In this document: piece after piece, positions 53,957-63,428 of the stretch
How positions within the stretch are numbered: the first letter of the stretch is position 1
How the letters are laid out: the number at the start of each line of letters is the position of its first letter
Assembly: GCA_902584635.1 (NCBI GenBank)
Contig: CACIAQ010000001.1
Location: 1 to 64,000 of the forward strand
Direction of reading: 5' to 3'
Origin: an uncultured Alphaproteobacteria bacterium
GTDB taxonomy: Bacteria; Pseudomonadota; Alphaproteobacteria; Rhodobacterales; Rhodobacteraceae
Length of the DNA stretch: 64,000 bases
The notes under the pieces: model-generated
Seen by the model: only the letters and a program-made list of their open reading frames with translations
Databases searched by the model: none
Told to the model about the DNA's origin: nothing
Position numbers and translations under genes: made by a program

Positions 53957-54424
53957 ATGAAGATGCAAGACATATTGTCCAAAGAGGCTATAAAAACAAA
54001 GATTAGGGTGGCGAATAAAAAACAGTTAATACAAGAAATCGCCAGTATAGCATCAGAACATATAGGTATTCCAAATATGAGTATTGCAAAATCTTTGCAG
54101 CAACGCGAAATACTTGGACCGACGGGAATTGGGAATGGAGTTGCAATACCTCATGTAAAACTAAGAGGTTTAACAAAAATTTGTGGGTTTTTTTCTAGTT
54201 TAGAACGGCCCATCGATTTTGAAGCTGCTGACAAGCAACCAGTAGATCTTATATTCACCTTATTAGCTCCCGAAAATAATAAGGGAACTGAACATCTTAA
54301 AGCTTTAGCAATGGTTTCAAGAGTTTTTAGTGAAAAAAATATACGGTCTAAACTTAGATCGTCAGAAAATACCGAGTCTTTGTTTGCTATATTGACAATT
54401 GATGAAGACTCAAAAGCTGCTTGA
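53957..54424 (+). CDS. ptsN: PTS IIA-like nitrogen-regulatory protein PtsN
   Basis: The track start at 53948 is a TTG; the ATG at 53957 has GGGGG about 10 bases upstream, giving 155 aa. The EIIA-Ntr phosphorylation site is the His in GIGNGVAIPHVKLRG near residue 70. The fold begins MQDILSKEAIKTKIRVANKKQLIQEIA, and LIFTLLAPENNKGTEHLKALAMVSR is typical. It receives phosphate from the PTS-Ntr chain and affects nitrogen and potassium responses. It lies 73 bp after lptB, without rpoN or raiA in between. Confidence 0.92.
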   Translation: MKMQDILSKEAIKTKIRVANKKQLIQEIASIASEHIGIPNMSIAKSLQQREILGPTGIGNGVAIPHVKLRGLTKICGFFSSLERPIDFEAADKQPVDLIFTLLAPENNKGTEHLKALAMVSRVFSEKNIRSKLRSSENTESLFAILTIDEDSKAA

Positions 54425-54591
54425 TTAGTTCATGTATTGATCTTTAAAAGAGACCTTTTAAGGGCTATATTACCAGCGTTTGTGATACTTAAAGCTTTTT
54501 ATCCTTTATTTTAAATCTTTACATTTATTTAGGAACAATTCTACCTGTAAACCTTTAAAATTAAAGCTTGCTGATTTTCTAATAAGCTGTC

Positions 54592-55377
54592 TCATAAAAT
54601 TTTCTGCCAATCTATTTTTCTAGAATCATTAAAGTCCCTAAGCGCAACAAAACTTCCATTCTCATAGTTTTTTTTCCCATAAATGAGTTCTTTTTTTGTA
54701 TTTAAATCTATAAGAGAGCCGCCAGCATATTTGAGTATTGCGTGACCTGCAGCCGTGTCCCACTCCATAGTTCGACCAAACCTTGGATAAATATCTGCTA
54801 CTCCCTCTGCGAGCTTGCAGAATTTAATTGATGAGCCAATTTTTAAAACGTTATGTTCGAACTCATCTTTAAAAATTTTACTTTCTCTCCCAATAAAATT
54901 GTTGTCCGAGGTTATAAGCGTAAATATCTCTTTTTTTTTATGCTTTCTCCTTAACTTAACTTTCTGGGATTTTTTTAAGAAGTTATATTTAAAACTTTCA
55001 TTATTTGTGGATGTGTAAAAAAGTTCTCCGCTTATCGGACTGTAAATAACTCCTAATTCTGGTTTCCAGTTATTGATAAATGCTATATTGACCGTGAAAT
55101 TATTAGTTTTATTTAAAAACCCTTTTGTTCCATCCAGTGGATCAATAATAAAAAATTTTCCTATTTCTGAAACTCTATTTTCAGACTCTTCTGATATCGC
55201 TGGTATTTTTGGAAACCGTTGCTTTAAAACTCTCAAAATTATCTCGTTTGCTTTCTCGTCAGCTGTTGTTACTGGAGAGTTATCACTTTTTATAGATGTC
55301 TTAAATTTTCCACTTTCATAAATTTCACGAATAACTATTCCCGCTTCTGTGGCTAATTCAACTAGTGTATCAATCAT
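54592..55377 (-). CDS. cysQ: Inositol monophosphatase-family, 3'(2'),5'-bisphosphate nucleotidase (CysQ-like)
   Basis: The track start at 55431 precedes the likely ATG at 55377 (MIDTLVELATEAGIVIREIYE), giving 261 aa. Lithium-sensitive phosphatase motifs are present: TADEKANEII, PAISEESE (metal-binding Glu), FIIDPLDGTKGF (the DPLDGT metal site) and MEWDTAAGHAIL. The overall pattern fits CysQ, which removes the 3'-phosphate from PAP formed in sulfate assimilation, more than inositol phosphatase. No clear Shine-Dalgarno is visible. It is divergent from dnaK. Confidence 0.88.
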   Translation of the reverse strand: MIDTLVELATEAGIVIREIYESGKFKTSIKSDNSPVTTADEKANEIILRVLKQRFPKIPAISEESENRVSEIGKFFIIDPLDGTKGFLNKTNNFTVNIAFINNWKPELGVIYSPISGELFYTSTNNESFKYNFLKKSQKVKLRRKHKKKEIFTLITSDNNFIGRESKIFKDEFEHNVLKIGSSIKFCKLAEGVADIYPRFGRTMEWDTAAGHAILKYAGGSLIDLNTKKELIYGKKNYENGSFVALRDFNDSRKIDWQKIL

Positions 55378-55439
55378 ATATAAAACCAAATTGTGTATAC
55401 ATTTATTACAACAAAAATGAATTTTTAGCACTATCTAAT

Positions 55440-55467
55440 CTTGCACGACAAAATTAATTACCTATAT
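55440..55467 (+). promoter_or_regulatory. RpoH (sigma-32)-like heat-shock promoter of dnaK
   Basis: CTTG (55440-55443) and CCTATAT (55461-55467) are spaced by 17 bases and match the alphaproteobacterial RpoH pattern CTTG-N17-18-CYTATNT. The site is about 40 bases upstream of the dnaK ATG and would give a short leader. No CIRCE element for HrcA is found nearby. Activity is inferred. Confidence 0.6.
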
Positions 55468-55507
55468 ACCATAAGGTTAACGATATTATTATTTGAAAGG
55501 TCAGATT

Positions 55508-57421
55508 ATGGGCAAGGTCATCGGTATAGACTTGGGAACAACTAATTCGTGTGTTGCAATAATGGAGGGCGCAAACGCAAAGGTTGTTGAAAACTCAGAA
55601 GGTGCTAGAACAACACCATCGATTGTAGGGTTCACTGATGATGAACGCTTGGTAGGTCAACCAGCTAAAAGACAAGCTGTGACAAACCCTTCGGATACCC
55701 TTTTTGCGGTTAAGAGACTGATTGGAAGACAATATAATGATCCAATGGTTACGAAAGATAAAAAAATGGTGCCTTATAATATTGTTGAAGGGAGTAATAA
55801 AGATGCTTGGGTAGAAGCAAAAGGCGAAAAGTATTCTCCAAGTCAAATATCAGCATTTATATTGCAAAAAATGAAGGAAACTGCAGAGAGCCACTTAGGG
55901 GACGAAGTAACTCAGGCGGTTATAACTGTGCCAGCTTACTTCAATGACGCGCAAAGGCAAGCAACAAAAGATGCAGGCAAAATAGCTGGACTGGAAGTTC
56001 TCAGAATTATAAACGAGCCTACCGCAGCTGCATTAGCCTATGGGCTAGAAAAAAAGGGCGGTAAAACTATTGCTGTCTATGATTTAGGTGGAGGTACATT
56101 TGATATATCGATTCTAGAGATCGATGATGGGCTTTTTGAAGTTAAATCAACTAATGGAGATACTTTTTTAGGTGGAGAAGACTTTGACTTAAGAATAGTT
56201 GACCATTTGGCGGAAGAATTCCGAAAAGAAAATGGTGTTGATTTAAAAGCCGATAAAATGGCCTTGCAGAGATTAAAAGAAGCTGCTGAAAAAGCAAAAA
56301 TAGAACTCTCATCTTCAAGCCAAACTGAAATTAACCAACCTTTCATATCTATGGACCCAAAAACAAGTCAGCCCTTACACATGGTTATGAAGCTGACTAG
56401 GGCAAAACTTGAAAGCTTAGTTGGAGATCTTATAGCCAAGTCATTAAAACCATGTCAGGCTGCAATAACTGATGCAGATGTTAAAAAAGGTGATATTGAT
56501 GAGGTGGTGCTTGTTGGTGGAATGACAAGAATGCCCAAGGTTATTGAAGAAGTAACTAGTTTTTTTGGAAAAGAACCTCACAAAGGTGTTAATCCTGATG
56601 AAGTAGTGGCTATGGGTGCTGCAATTCAAGCTGGAGTTCTTCAAGGTGATGTGAAAGACGTGGTTCTTCTCGACGTCACACCTCTGAGCCTGGGTATAGA
56701 AACTTTGGGTGGGGTGTTTACAAAATTGATAGACCGAAACACAACTATTCCAACGAAAAAAAGTCAGGTTTTCTCTACTGCGGAAGATAATCAAAGCGCT
56801 GTTACTATTAGGGTATTTCAAGGCGAACGAGAGATGGCTACGGACAATAAGGAGCTCGGCAAATTCAATTTAGAGGAAATAGCTCCTGCGCCTAGGGGCA
56901 TGCCGCAAATTGAGGTAACCTTTGATATAGATGCGAATGGTATTGTTTCAGTTTCAGCTAAAGATAAAGGTACAGGTAAGGAACAAAAAATAACGATACA
57001 GGCTTCTGGTGGGCTCTCCGAAGAGGAAATAGATAAAATGGTTCAAGATGCTGAAGAAAATGCCGAATCTGATAAAGCCAAAAAAGATCTAGTTGAAGCA
57101 AAAAACCAAGCTGAGAGCCTAATACACAGCACCGAAAAATCTATTGAAGAGCACGGCAATAAAGTTGATCCATCTACTATAGAGGCCATGGAACTATCTA
57201 TGAAGGCTCTAAAGGAAGTTTTAGAGAGTGATGATGCGGAAAAAATTAAAGCAAGAAGTCAAGACTTAACCGAAGCATCAATGAAACTAGGCGAAGCTAT
57301 ATATAAGGCCGAAGCAGAAAAAAACTCTGGCGAACCTGATGTGGCCGATGATGATCTGAATAAAGATGACGGCGACGTTGTAGACGCTGATTTCGAAGAC
57401 TTGGATGAAAAAAAGAAATAA
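55508..57421 (+). CDS. dnaK: Molecular chaperone DnaK (Hsp70)
   Basis: The track starts at a TTG at 55493; the ATG at 55508 with AAAGG about 10 bases upstream begins [21 protein letters not shown], giving 637 aa. The nucleotide-binding domain has the Hsp70 signatures [23 protein letters not shown] and [17 protein letters not shown]. The substrate-binding domain begins [20 protein letters not shown], and the acidic tail ends [15 protein letters not shown]. It folds and protects proteins with DnaJ and GrpE. dnaJ follows at 34 bp; an RpoH-like promoter precedes it. Confidence 0.98.
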   Translation: MGKVIGIDLGTTNSCVAIMEGANAKVVENSEGARTTPSIVGFTDDERLVGQPAKRQAVTNPSDTLFAVKRLIGRQYNDPMVTKDKKMVPYNIVEGSNKDAWVEAKGEKYSPSQISAFILQKMKETAESHLGDEVTQAVITVPAYFNDAQRQATKDAGKIAGLEVLRIINEPTAAALAYGLEKKGGKTIAVYDLGGGTFDISILEIDDGLFEVKSTNGDTFLGGEDFDLRIVDHLAEEFRKENGVDLKADKMALQRLKEAAEKAKIELSSSSQTEINQPFISMDPKTSQPLHMVMKLTRAKLESLVGDLIAKSLKPCQAAITDADVKKGDIDEVVLVGGMTRMPKVIEEVTSFFGKEPHKGVNPDEVVAMGAAIQAGVLQGDVKDVVLLDVTPLSLGIETLGGVFTKLIDRNTTIPTKKSQVFSTAEDNQSAVTIRVFQGEREMATDNKELGKFNLEEIAPAPRGMPQIEVTFDIDANGIVSVSAKDKGTGKEQKITIQASGGLSEEEIDKMVQDAEENAESDKAKKDLVEAKNQAESLIHSTEKSIEEHGNKVDPSTIEAMELSMKALKEVLESDDAEKIKARSQDLTEASMKLGEAIYKAEAEKNSGEPDVADDDLNKDDGDVVDADFEDLDEKKK

Positions 57422-57455
57422 TTAAATTTTTTTTATTCTAAATATGGAAAGCTAA

Positions 57456-58595
57456 ATGGCGAAGAGAGACTATTATGAAACTCTTGGTATTTCAAAGGGT
57501 GCTAGTGAAGCTGACATAAAGAAGGCATTTAGATCGAAGGCTAGAGAACTACATCCAGATAAAAATGCAGGAAGCTCCAAGGCGGAAGAAGAATTTAAGT
57601 TCGTAAACGAAGCTTACGAAGTGCTTAAAGATCCGAATAAGAAAGCAGCATACGACCAGTATGGTCATGCTGCCTTTGAAAATGGTGGTTTTGGTAATGC
57701 AGGAGGAGGAGGAGACTTTTCATCAGCTTTCTCGGATGTATTTGAAGATCTGTTTGGGGATTTTATGGGAGGTTCTTCGCGAAGAGGGTCCGGCTCGTCT
57801 TCCAGAAGAGGTTCAGATCTTAGATATAACATGACTATATCTCTGGAAGATGCATATAGGGGTAAGTCAACAACTATAAAGGTCCCATCTTCTGTAAAAT
57901 GTGAGCAATGCAATGGTACAGGAGGTAAAGATGGAACTCAACCGACTTCATGTCCGACTTGTAGTGGCATAGGAAAGGTTCGGGCACAACAAGGATTTTT
58001 TACTGTTGAAAGGACATGTCCAACATGCTCAGGAAGGGGGCAAATGAATAAAAACCCTTGTCGTTTTTGCTCGGGTTCTGGAACAACTCAAAAAAATAAA
58101 AATTTAAGTGTAAACATTCCTCCGGGTGTAGAGACTGGAACTCGAATTAGGTTGACTGGAGAGGGAGAGGCAGGATTACAAAATGGTCCGACAGGAGACC
58201 TTTATATTTTTACAGAAGTTCTAGATCACTCAATATTCCAGAGGGAGGGACCAAATTTATTTTGTCAAATACCAATATCTATAGTCTCTGCCACGCTTGG
58301 TGGAGATATTGAAGCGCCAACCCTAGACGGTGGGAAAACAAGAGTAAAGGTTCCAGCCGGCATTCAATCTGGAAAGCAGTTACGATTACGGGGCAAAGGA
58401 ATGCCTAATATTAGAGGCAAATCTCACGGAGATTTATACATAGAACTTAATATCGAAACACCTGTTAATCTAAATGAAAAACAGAGAAGTCTATTAATCG
58501 AATTTGAAAAGTCACTACAAGCATCAGATAATAGCCCAAAACACTCAAACTTTTTTTCAAAGGTAAAGAATTTTTGGGAAAAGAATAGCAACTAA
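57456..58595 (+). CDS. dnaJ: Molecular chaperone DnaJ (Hsp40)
   Basis: 379 aa, full-length class I DnaJ. The J-domain starts AKRDYYETLGISKGASEADIKKAF with HPD at about residues 37-39. A Gly/Phe-rich region follows (GGFGNAGGGGDF), then four zinc repeats CEQCNGTG, CPTCSGIG, CPTCSGRG and CRFCSGSG. The C-terminal domain has NIPPGVETGTRIRLTGEGEAG and VKVPAGIQSGKQLRLRGKGMP. It delivers clients to DnaK and stimulates its ATPase. It lies 34 bp after dnaK. Confidence 0.98.
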   Translation: MAKRDYYETLGISKGASEADIKKAFRSKARELHPDKNAGSSKAEEEFKFVNEAYEVLKDPNKKAAYDQYGHAAFENGGFGNAGGGGDFSSAFSDVFEDLFGDFMGGSSRRGSGSSSRRGSDLRYNMTISLEDAYRGKSTTIKVPSSVKCEQCNGTGGKDGTQPTSCPTCSGIGKVRAQQGFFTVERTCPTCSGRGQMNKNPCRFCSGSGTTQKNKNLSVNIPPGVETGTRIRLTGEGEAGLQNGPTGDLYIFTEVLDHSIFQREGPNLFCQIPISIVSATLGGDIEAPTLDGGKTRVKVPAGIQSGKQLRLRGKGMPNIRGKSHGDLYIELNIETPVNLNEKQRSLLIEFEKSLQASDNSPKHSNFFSKVKNFWEKNSN

Positions 58596-58666
58596 AACAT
58601 TGCTTCCTTTTTTCAAATTGTACACTATTAAGTCACAAAGAAACCATAATCACGAGACCCGTTGCG

Positions 58667-61225
58667 GTGCAAACAACTCCTGTAATCCAGCAATACTTAG
58701 ATATTAAAGCCAACCATCAAGACTCGCTTTTATTTTTTAGGATGGGTGATTTTTATGAGCTTTTTTTTTCTGATGCTGAAATAGCATCAAATGCTCTAAA
58801 TATAATTCTCACAAAAAGAGGACAACATAAAGGAAAAGATATACCTATGTGCGGGGTACCCTTCCACTCCGCAGAGAGTTATATAAAAAAACTTCTAGAT
58901 CAGAATATGAAAGTAGCAATATGTGAACAGCTTGAAACTCCTCAAGACGCAAAAAAAAGAGGGTACAAAGCAATTGTAAAAAGAGATGTGGTCAGAATAG
59001 TTACGCCAGGTACGAAGCTAGAAGAATCTTTTCTAATACAAAAAGAAAATAATATATTAATGGCGATATTTTTTTTTGATAATGTTTGGTCCTCTTGCTG
59101 GATAGATATTTCCACTGGTTTGTTCAAATCGACTATGACAGAAAACTCGCAATTATTTTCAATGATTGATCAAATCTCACCAAATGAAATTATTTCATAC
59201 AAAAACTCAAAAGGATTAAATACACTAACCTTGTCTCCCATACAGGTGACTTTGCTAGAAAGGGAAAGAGACTTTACAAGAGACACATTTATTGATTTTT
59301 TATCTTCATTTTTCGATCCAATTTGTCTTCAGAAACTTAATACAAGTCTTTTAGGATCTATTTGTCTTATTGTGGAGTATCTTCAAAAAAATAAAAACTT
59401 ATTTCTGGAACATTATAATATTCCAGAACAAATTGATCTTTCAAACATAATGTCTATCGATCCATCGACACGAAAAAACCTTGAAATAAACAGTTCCTTG
59501 GATGGAGCAAAGAATCTCTCACTCTTAGGGGTAGTTGATAAGACCTGCAGTCTTCTCGGCTCAAGACTTCTAAAGAGAAGATTAAACGCCCCTTCCACGC
59601 AAAAAAGCCAGATTTTAAAATGGCAGAGAAAGGTTACTGAGTTCTATTATAATTTTCAAATTACCGAACAAGTCAGGACTTTAATTACCAAGTTCCCTGA
59701 TACAGAGAGAGCTTTATCTCGGTTGATAAGGCTTGGGCCAAACCCCAAAGATCTTCTATCAATGAAAAGAGGTTTTAGAATTTTTTTTATGCTCAAAGAA
59801 GAAATACAGCTTTTCAAGGAAAATAGCATTAGTTTAGAAAAGGTTGTTGAAGATGAGATTAAGGACATACTCGAAGAACTTGAGTTAGCCATCGATGAAG
59901 AGTCACCTCTCACCACAAAAGAAGGTGGATTCATAAAAGAAAACTTCAGCGATGAATTGTACGAGATAAAATTGATCAAAAAAAAGGCCAACTCTGATCT
60001 TGTAGAGTTGCATAAAATATATTCCGAAAGAACGGGTATAAAATCATTGAAATTGAAATATAACAATGTACTTGGGTACTTTTTTGAAGCACCTATATCC
60101 TATAAGAATAAGCTCATGGAGGATAAAGAGTTTTTTCACAGGCAAACAACAGCTAACACAATTCGAATTAAAAGTATAAGCCTTGATCAAATAGAAAAAA
60201 CTGCTCTTAATGCAAGAAATGATGCATTAGAGTTAGAGATGGAAATATTAACGGAATTACATAAAAAAGTTATAAATATAAGTAAAGATATTATTTTTTT
60301 ATCAAGGAAAGTATCCTCTTTAGACGTCTGTTCAACTCTCAGTTATATAGCAAAATTATATGATTGGTGCTGCCCTTTGGTGGACGACAGCAAAGATTTC
60401 ATTATTAAGGATGGACGCCATTCCGTGGTAGAAAAAACAATCTTTAATAAAAGCCTAAATTCCTTCGTTCCTAATGATTGTTTACTAAATTCTAATGAGC
60501 ATCTTTGGCTGATTACCGGGCCCAATATGGCAGGTAAATCAACATTTCTAAGGCAAAATGCACATATCATTATATTAGCACAAATTGGATCCTATGTTCC
60601 CGCAAGGGAGGCGAAAATTGGAATTGCAAACAAACTTTTTAGCAGGATAGGGGCATCAGACAATATTTCCAAGGGTCAGTCTACTTTTATGGTCGAAATG
60701 CTGGAAACAAGTAATATTATCAGAAATGCTGATCAAAAGTCTTTTATCATACTAGACGAAATAGGGAGAGGTACATCTACTTTTGACGGATTAGCTATAG
60801 CCTGGGCAATTATCGAGAGGCTGTTGGGAAATAATAAATCCAGAACCTTGTTTGCAACTCATTATCATGAACTTACAGAAATTGAGAATAACAATTCCAA
60901 AGTTAGAAACGTTTCTTGTGAGATAAAAGAGTGGAAGGATGAGATAATTTACTCTTACAAAGTAACTAAAGGAAGATCTAAAGGCTCCCTCGGTATAAAG
61001 GTTGCGGAGCTAGCAGGTTTTCCAAAAGATGTTACAACACACGCAAATGCCTTACTCCGTAAATTTCAGGAAAAAGAAGCAAATTCGAGTAGTATTGTTT
61101 TAGAAGAAGATTTTCAGAAAGAAGGCCTACTTAAAATTAAAGATGATTTAGCGAGCATTGATTTAGATTCTATAACTCCTCTGGACGCACTGAAAATTCT
61201 TTATAGGTTAAAGAATGAAATTTAA
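58667..61225 (+). CDS. mutS: DNA mismatch repair protein MutS
   Basis: 852 aa, typical MutS length, from a GTG at 58667. Domain I has the mismatch-reading Phe-x-Glu in LLFFRMGDFYELFF near residue 25, and IPMCGVPFHS. The ATPase domain carries Walker A LITGPNMAGKSTFLRQ near 620, SRIGASDNISKGQSTFMVEM, Walker B SFIILDEIGRGTSTFDGLAIAWA, and TLFATHYHELTE. It recognises mismatches with MutL. In this window it lies between dnaJ and grpE, convergent with grpE by 3 bp. Confidence 0.97.
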   Translation: MQTTPVIQQYLDIKANHQDSLLFFRMGDFYELFFSDAEIASNALNIILTKRGQHKGKDIPMCGVPFHSAESYIKKLLDQNMKVAICEQLETPQDAKKRGYKAIVKRDVVRIVTPGTKLEESFLIQKENNILMAIFFFDNVWSSCWIDISTGLFKSTMTENSQLFSMIDQISPNEIISYKNSKGLNTLTLSPIQVTLLERERDFTRDTFIDFLSSFFDPICLQKLNTSLLGSICLIVEYLQKNKNLFLEHYNIPEQIDLSNIMSIDPSTRKNLEINSSLDGAKNLSLLGVVDKTCSLLGSRLLKRRLNAPSTQKSQILKWQRKVTEFYYNFQITEQVRTLITKFPDTERALSRLIRLGPNPKDLLSMKRGFRIFFMLKEEIQLFKENSISLEKVVEDEIKDILEELELAIDEESPLTTKEGGFIKENFSDELYEIKLIKKKANSDLVELHKIYSERTGIKSLKLKYNNVLGYFFEAPISYKNKLMEDKEFFHRQTTANTIRIKSISLDQIEKTALNARNDALELEMEILTELHKKVINISKDIIFLSRKVSSLDVCSTLSYIAKLYDWCCPLVDDSKDFIIKDGRHSVVEKTIFNKSLNSFVPNDCLLNSNEHLWLITGPNMAGKSTFLRQNAHIIILAQIGSYVPAREAKIGIANKLFSRIGASDNISKGQSTFMVEMLETSNIIRNADQKSFIILDEIGRGTSTFDGLAIAWAIIERLLGNNKSRTLFATHYHELTEIENNNSKVRNVSCEIKEWKDEIIYSYKVTKGRSKGSLGIKVAELAGFPKDVTTHANALLRKFQEKEANSSSIVLEEDFQKEGLLKIKDDLASIDLDSITPLDALKILYRLKNEI

Positions 61226-61228
61226 AAA

Positions 61229-61855
61229 TTAGCCTTCACTTTTCTCTTGATTATTTTCTATGACTCCAGACGATACCCCCACCTGCGCTGCCCTCAAAAG
61301 TCTATCTCCTATTGTAAAACCATTCGTCATAACTTGAATAATGTTTCCTTTCTCGATGCTTGGATGAGGACCCTCAAACATTGCTTGATGAAACTTGGGA
61401 TCAAATTTTTCTCCCAGTTCAGGAGCAAGTTCATTGATTTCATGGTTTGAAAAGGTATTTAACAATTCTTTTTTTGTGAGCTCTATTCCCTCAAAAAATG
61501 CATTTTTCCTTTGCTTCATTTCATCATCAATACTTTCCAATGCCCGATTGAGGTTGTCAAGAACAGATAATAAGTCCCTTGCTAACTTTGTGCCGCCATA
61601 TATCTCTGCATCTCTTTTTTCTTTAAAAAATTTTTTCCTTATATTCTCTGTCTCCGCGAGAGCTCTCATCATTTTATCTGAAAGAGATTTGTTTTCCTCT
61701 TTAAGTTCGTCTATTGTCTTTTCTGGCTGTTTGTCTTCTGAGCTCAAGTCATCTAATTCTTTTCCTTCGTCGTCTACTAAGACTTCTTTTTCCTCCTCAT
61801 TCTCTTTTTTTTCTTCATAACCCTCTGTATCCATCTTTATATCTTCTTTGCCCAT
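61229..61855 (-). CDS. grpE: Nucleotide exchange factor GrpE
   Basis: 208 aa. An acidic, coiled-coil-prone N-terminal tail (GYEEKKENEEEKEVLVDDEGKELDD) leads into the long helix with LSDKMMRALAETENIRKKFFKEK, the GrpE signature. The C-terminal head includes FDPKFHQAMFEGPH, GNIIQVMTNGFTIGDRLLRAAQVGV. It releases ADP from DnaK. AAAGG lies about 10 bases before the ATG. It is divergent from rph; hrcA, which usually sits between rph and grpE in related bacteria, is missing. Confidence 0.96.
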   Translation of the reverse strand: MGKEDIKMDTEGYEEKKENEEEKEVLVDDEGKELDDLSSEDKQPEKTIDELKEENKSLSDKMMRALAETENIRKKFFKEKRDAEIYGGTKLARDLLSVLDNLNRALESIDDEMKQRKNAFFEGIELTKKELLNTFSNHEINELAPELGEKFDPKFHQAMFEGPHPSIEKGNIIQVMTNGFTIGDRLLRAAQVGVSSGVIENNQEKSEG

Positions 61856-61916
61856 TTTACTGACCTTTCCGCTCTACAGTGCATTTTTCCAAAGATAAAA
61901 CGCCACCGATATAATC

Positions 61917-61945
61917 ACTATAATTGTCCTGTACGTTTTTGATAA
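61917..61945 (-). promoter_or_regulatory. Weak candidate sigma-70-type promoter for grpE
   Basis: On the minus strand, TTATCA (61940-61945) and TATAGT (61917-61922) are 17 bases apart, four and five consensus matches. It is about 60 bases upstream of the grpE ATG. I found no CTTG-type RpoH promoter for grpE in this gap. Confidence 0.3.
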
Positions 61946-62061
61946 TTGTAAAAATTACGCATATATTCATATAAGATATATATGTATGAATTAAAACAAT
62001 TTAAAGCCATATATGGAAAAAATAACCTTCGATAATATTATTTTCTAATTTACCCCTTGCT

Positions 62062-62077
62062 TTATTCAAATGAATAA
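62062..62077. repeat. Short palindrome upstream of rph
   Basis: TTATTCA-AA-TGAATAA is a perfect 7-bp inverted repeat with a 2-base centre, about 28 bases before the rph start. CCATATATGG at 62007-62016 is another perfect palindrome in the same gap. In AT-rich DNA such palindromes can occur by chance; they might be operators. This 249-bp gap is the longest gene-free stretch in the window. Confidence 0.3.
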
Positions 62078-62104
62078 TTTTTTATGTATCCATAAAAAAA
62101 TCAT

Positions 62105-62824
62105 ATGGGTAAAAAAATGAACACCTTAAATGGAGCGATGAGAGAAGTTTCTATAACTTTTGATTTATTAACAAACACAGAAAACTCTTGTCTTATTAAG
62201 TTTGGTAACACTGTAGTAATTTGTAAAGCGACTATAGAAGAAACTGTCCCTCCATTCTTGCGAAAAAGTGGGCTAGGTTGGGTAACAGCAGAATATGGAA
62301 TGTTGCCAGGCTCTACAAATGAAAGAATGAGGAGGGAAGCAAAACAGATTGCTCAAAGTGGTCGCACACAGGAAATTCAAAGATTAATCGGAAGAAGTTT
62401 AAGAGTAGCAGTAGATAGGGTTGCGCTAGGCGAAAGACAAATAATTGTAGATTGTGATGTTATTCAAGCCGATGGTGGAACTAGATGTGCATCAATCTGT
62501 GGGGGTTGGGTCGCACTAAAACTTGCAACCAATAACCTGATAAAATCCGGACAAATAAAATTCGATCCAATTGTTCGACACATTGCTGCTATATCTTGTG
62601 GAGTTGTTGATGGAGAACCAAAACTAGACCTTAATTATAAAGAAGATAGTTCAGCTGAGACAGACGCTAACTTTGTTATGGATGATAGCGGTAAGTTGAT
62701 TGAAATCCAATGTTCCGCTGAAAAAGAGCCGTTTTCGAAGGAGCAATTCGAAATAATGTATTCTATGGCAGCAAAAGGGATAGACAATATAATAAAAATA
62801 CAGAAGTCAGCTTTAAATGAATAG
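62105..62824 (+). CDS. rph: Ribonuclease PH
   Basis: 239 aa, standard RNase PH length. The N terminus is shorter and diverged from the usual RPxGRxxDQLRP, but [45 protein letters not shown] is diagnostic, as are [18 protein letters not shown] and [26 protein letters not shown] with the metal-binding Asp residues. It trims tRNA 3' ends with phosphate. It overlaps rdgB by 8 bp in the rph-rdgB-hemW order. Confidence 0.95.
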   Translation: MGKKMNTLNGAMREVSITFDLLTNTENSCLIKFGNTVVICKATIEETVPPFLRKSGLGWVTAEYGMLPGSTNERMRREAKQIAQSGRTQEIQRLIGRSLRVAVDRVALGERQIIVDCDVIQADGGTRCASICGGWVALKLATNNLIKSGQIKFDPIVRHIAAISCGVVDGEPKLDLNYKEDSSAETDANFVMDDSGKLIEIQCSAEKEPFSKEQFEIMYSMAAKGIDNIIKIQKSALNE

Positions 62825-63428
62825 AAAATTTGAAGAAAAAGATTTGGTGTTAGCTACACACAATTTTGGAAAAATTGAGGAGTTTAAGCATTTATTTGGC
62901 GAAATAGAATTTAATATTACAGATATAGGTCAATATTCCTGGGCTTCACCCGTAGAAAATGGGACATCATTTTTGGAGAATGCGTTAATTAAAGCAAGAG
63001 AAGCCACAAAATTGACCGGTTTGGTTAGCTTGGCCGATGACAGTGGTCTATGTGTTGACGTATTAAAAGGCGCTCCAGGCATATACTCTGCTGATTGGGC
63101 TATTATGGGTGATGGATCAAGAGATTTTAAGTTTGCAACCAAAAGGCTTATAAATGAAATTGAAAAGAAGGATTATGTTAAACCTTTAACAGCTTATTTT
63201 GTTTGTTCGTTGGTTTTACACTGGCCGGATAATTATTTTGAAAAGTTCGAAGGGAAAGTATTTGGTGAAATAATTTGGCCAGGAAAAGGAAGTAGTGGGC
63301 ACGGCTATGACCCAATTTTTAAACCGAACGGATACAAAGAGACGTTTGGCCAGATGGATAGGTGGAAGAAAAATAAAATTAGTCATAGGGGTTTAGCTAT
63401 GGATAACTTACTGGATTCTTGTTTTTGA
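62817..63428 (+). CDS. rdgB: RdgB/HAM1 family non-canonical purine NTP pyrophosphatase
   Basis: 203 aa, typical length. The start ATG overlaps the rph end. Family motifs: [18 protein letters not shown] near the N terminus (substrate Thr/Asn), [25 protein letters not shown] (catalytic Asp and metal site), and the C-terminal [23 protein letters not shown] and ISHRGLAM. It hydrolyses ITP and XTP to keep deaminated purines out of nucleic acids. It overlaps hemW by 4 bp (TTGA). Confidence 0.96.
   Translation: MNRKFEEKDLVLATHNFGKIEEFKHLFGEIEFNITDIGQYSWASPVENGTSFLENALIKAREATKLTGLVSLADDSGLCVDVLKGAPGIYSADWAIMGDGSRDFKFATKRLINEIEKKDYVKPLTAYFVCSLVLHWPDNYFEKFEGKVFGEIIWPGKGSSGHGYDPIFKPNGYKETFGQMDRWKKNKISHRGLAMDNLLDSCF

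Noticed and set aside
54444-54461. Hairpin TTAAAAG-AGAC-CTTTTAA after ptsN
   Set aside because: Seven A/T-rich pairs with no following U tract; too weak to call a terminator.
55424-55450. Half of a CIRCE element (TTAGCACT) upstream of dnaK
   Set aside because: The second arm GAGTGCTAA is absent at the required spacing; only one half matches, which is not enough.
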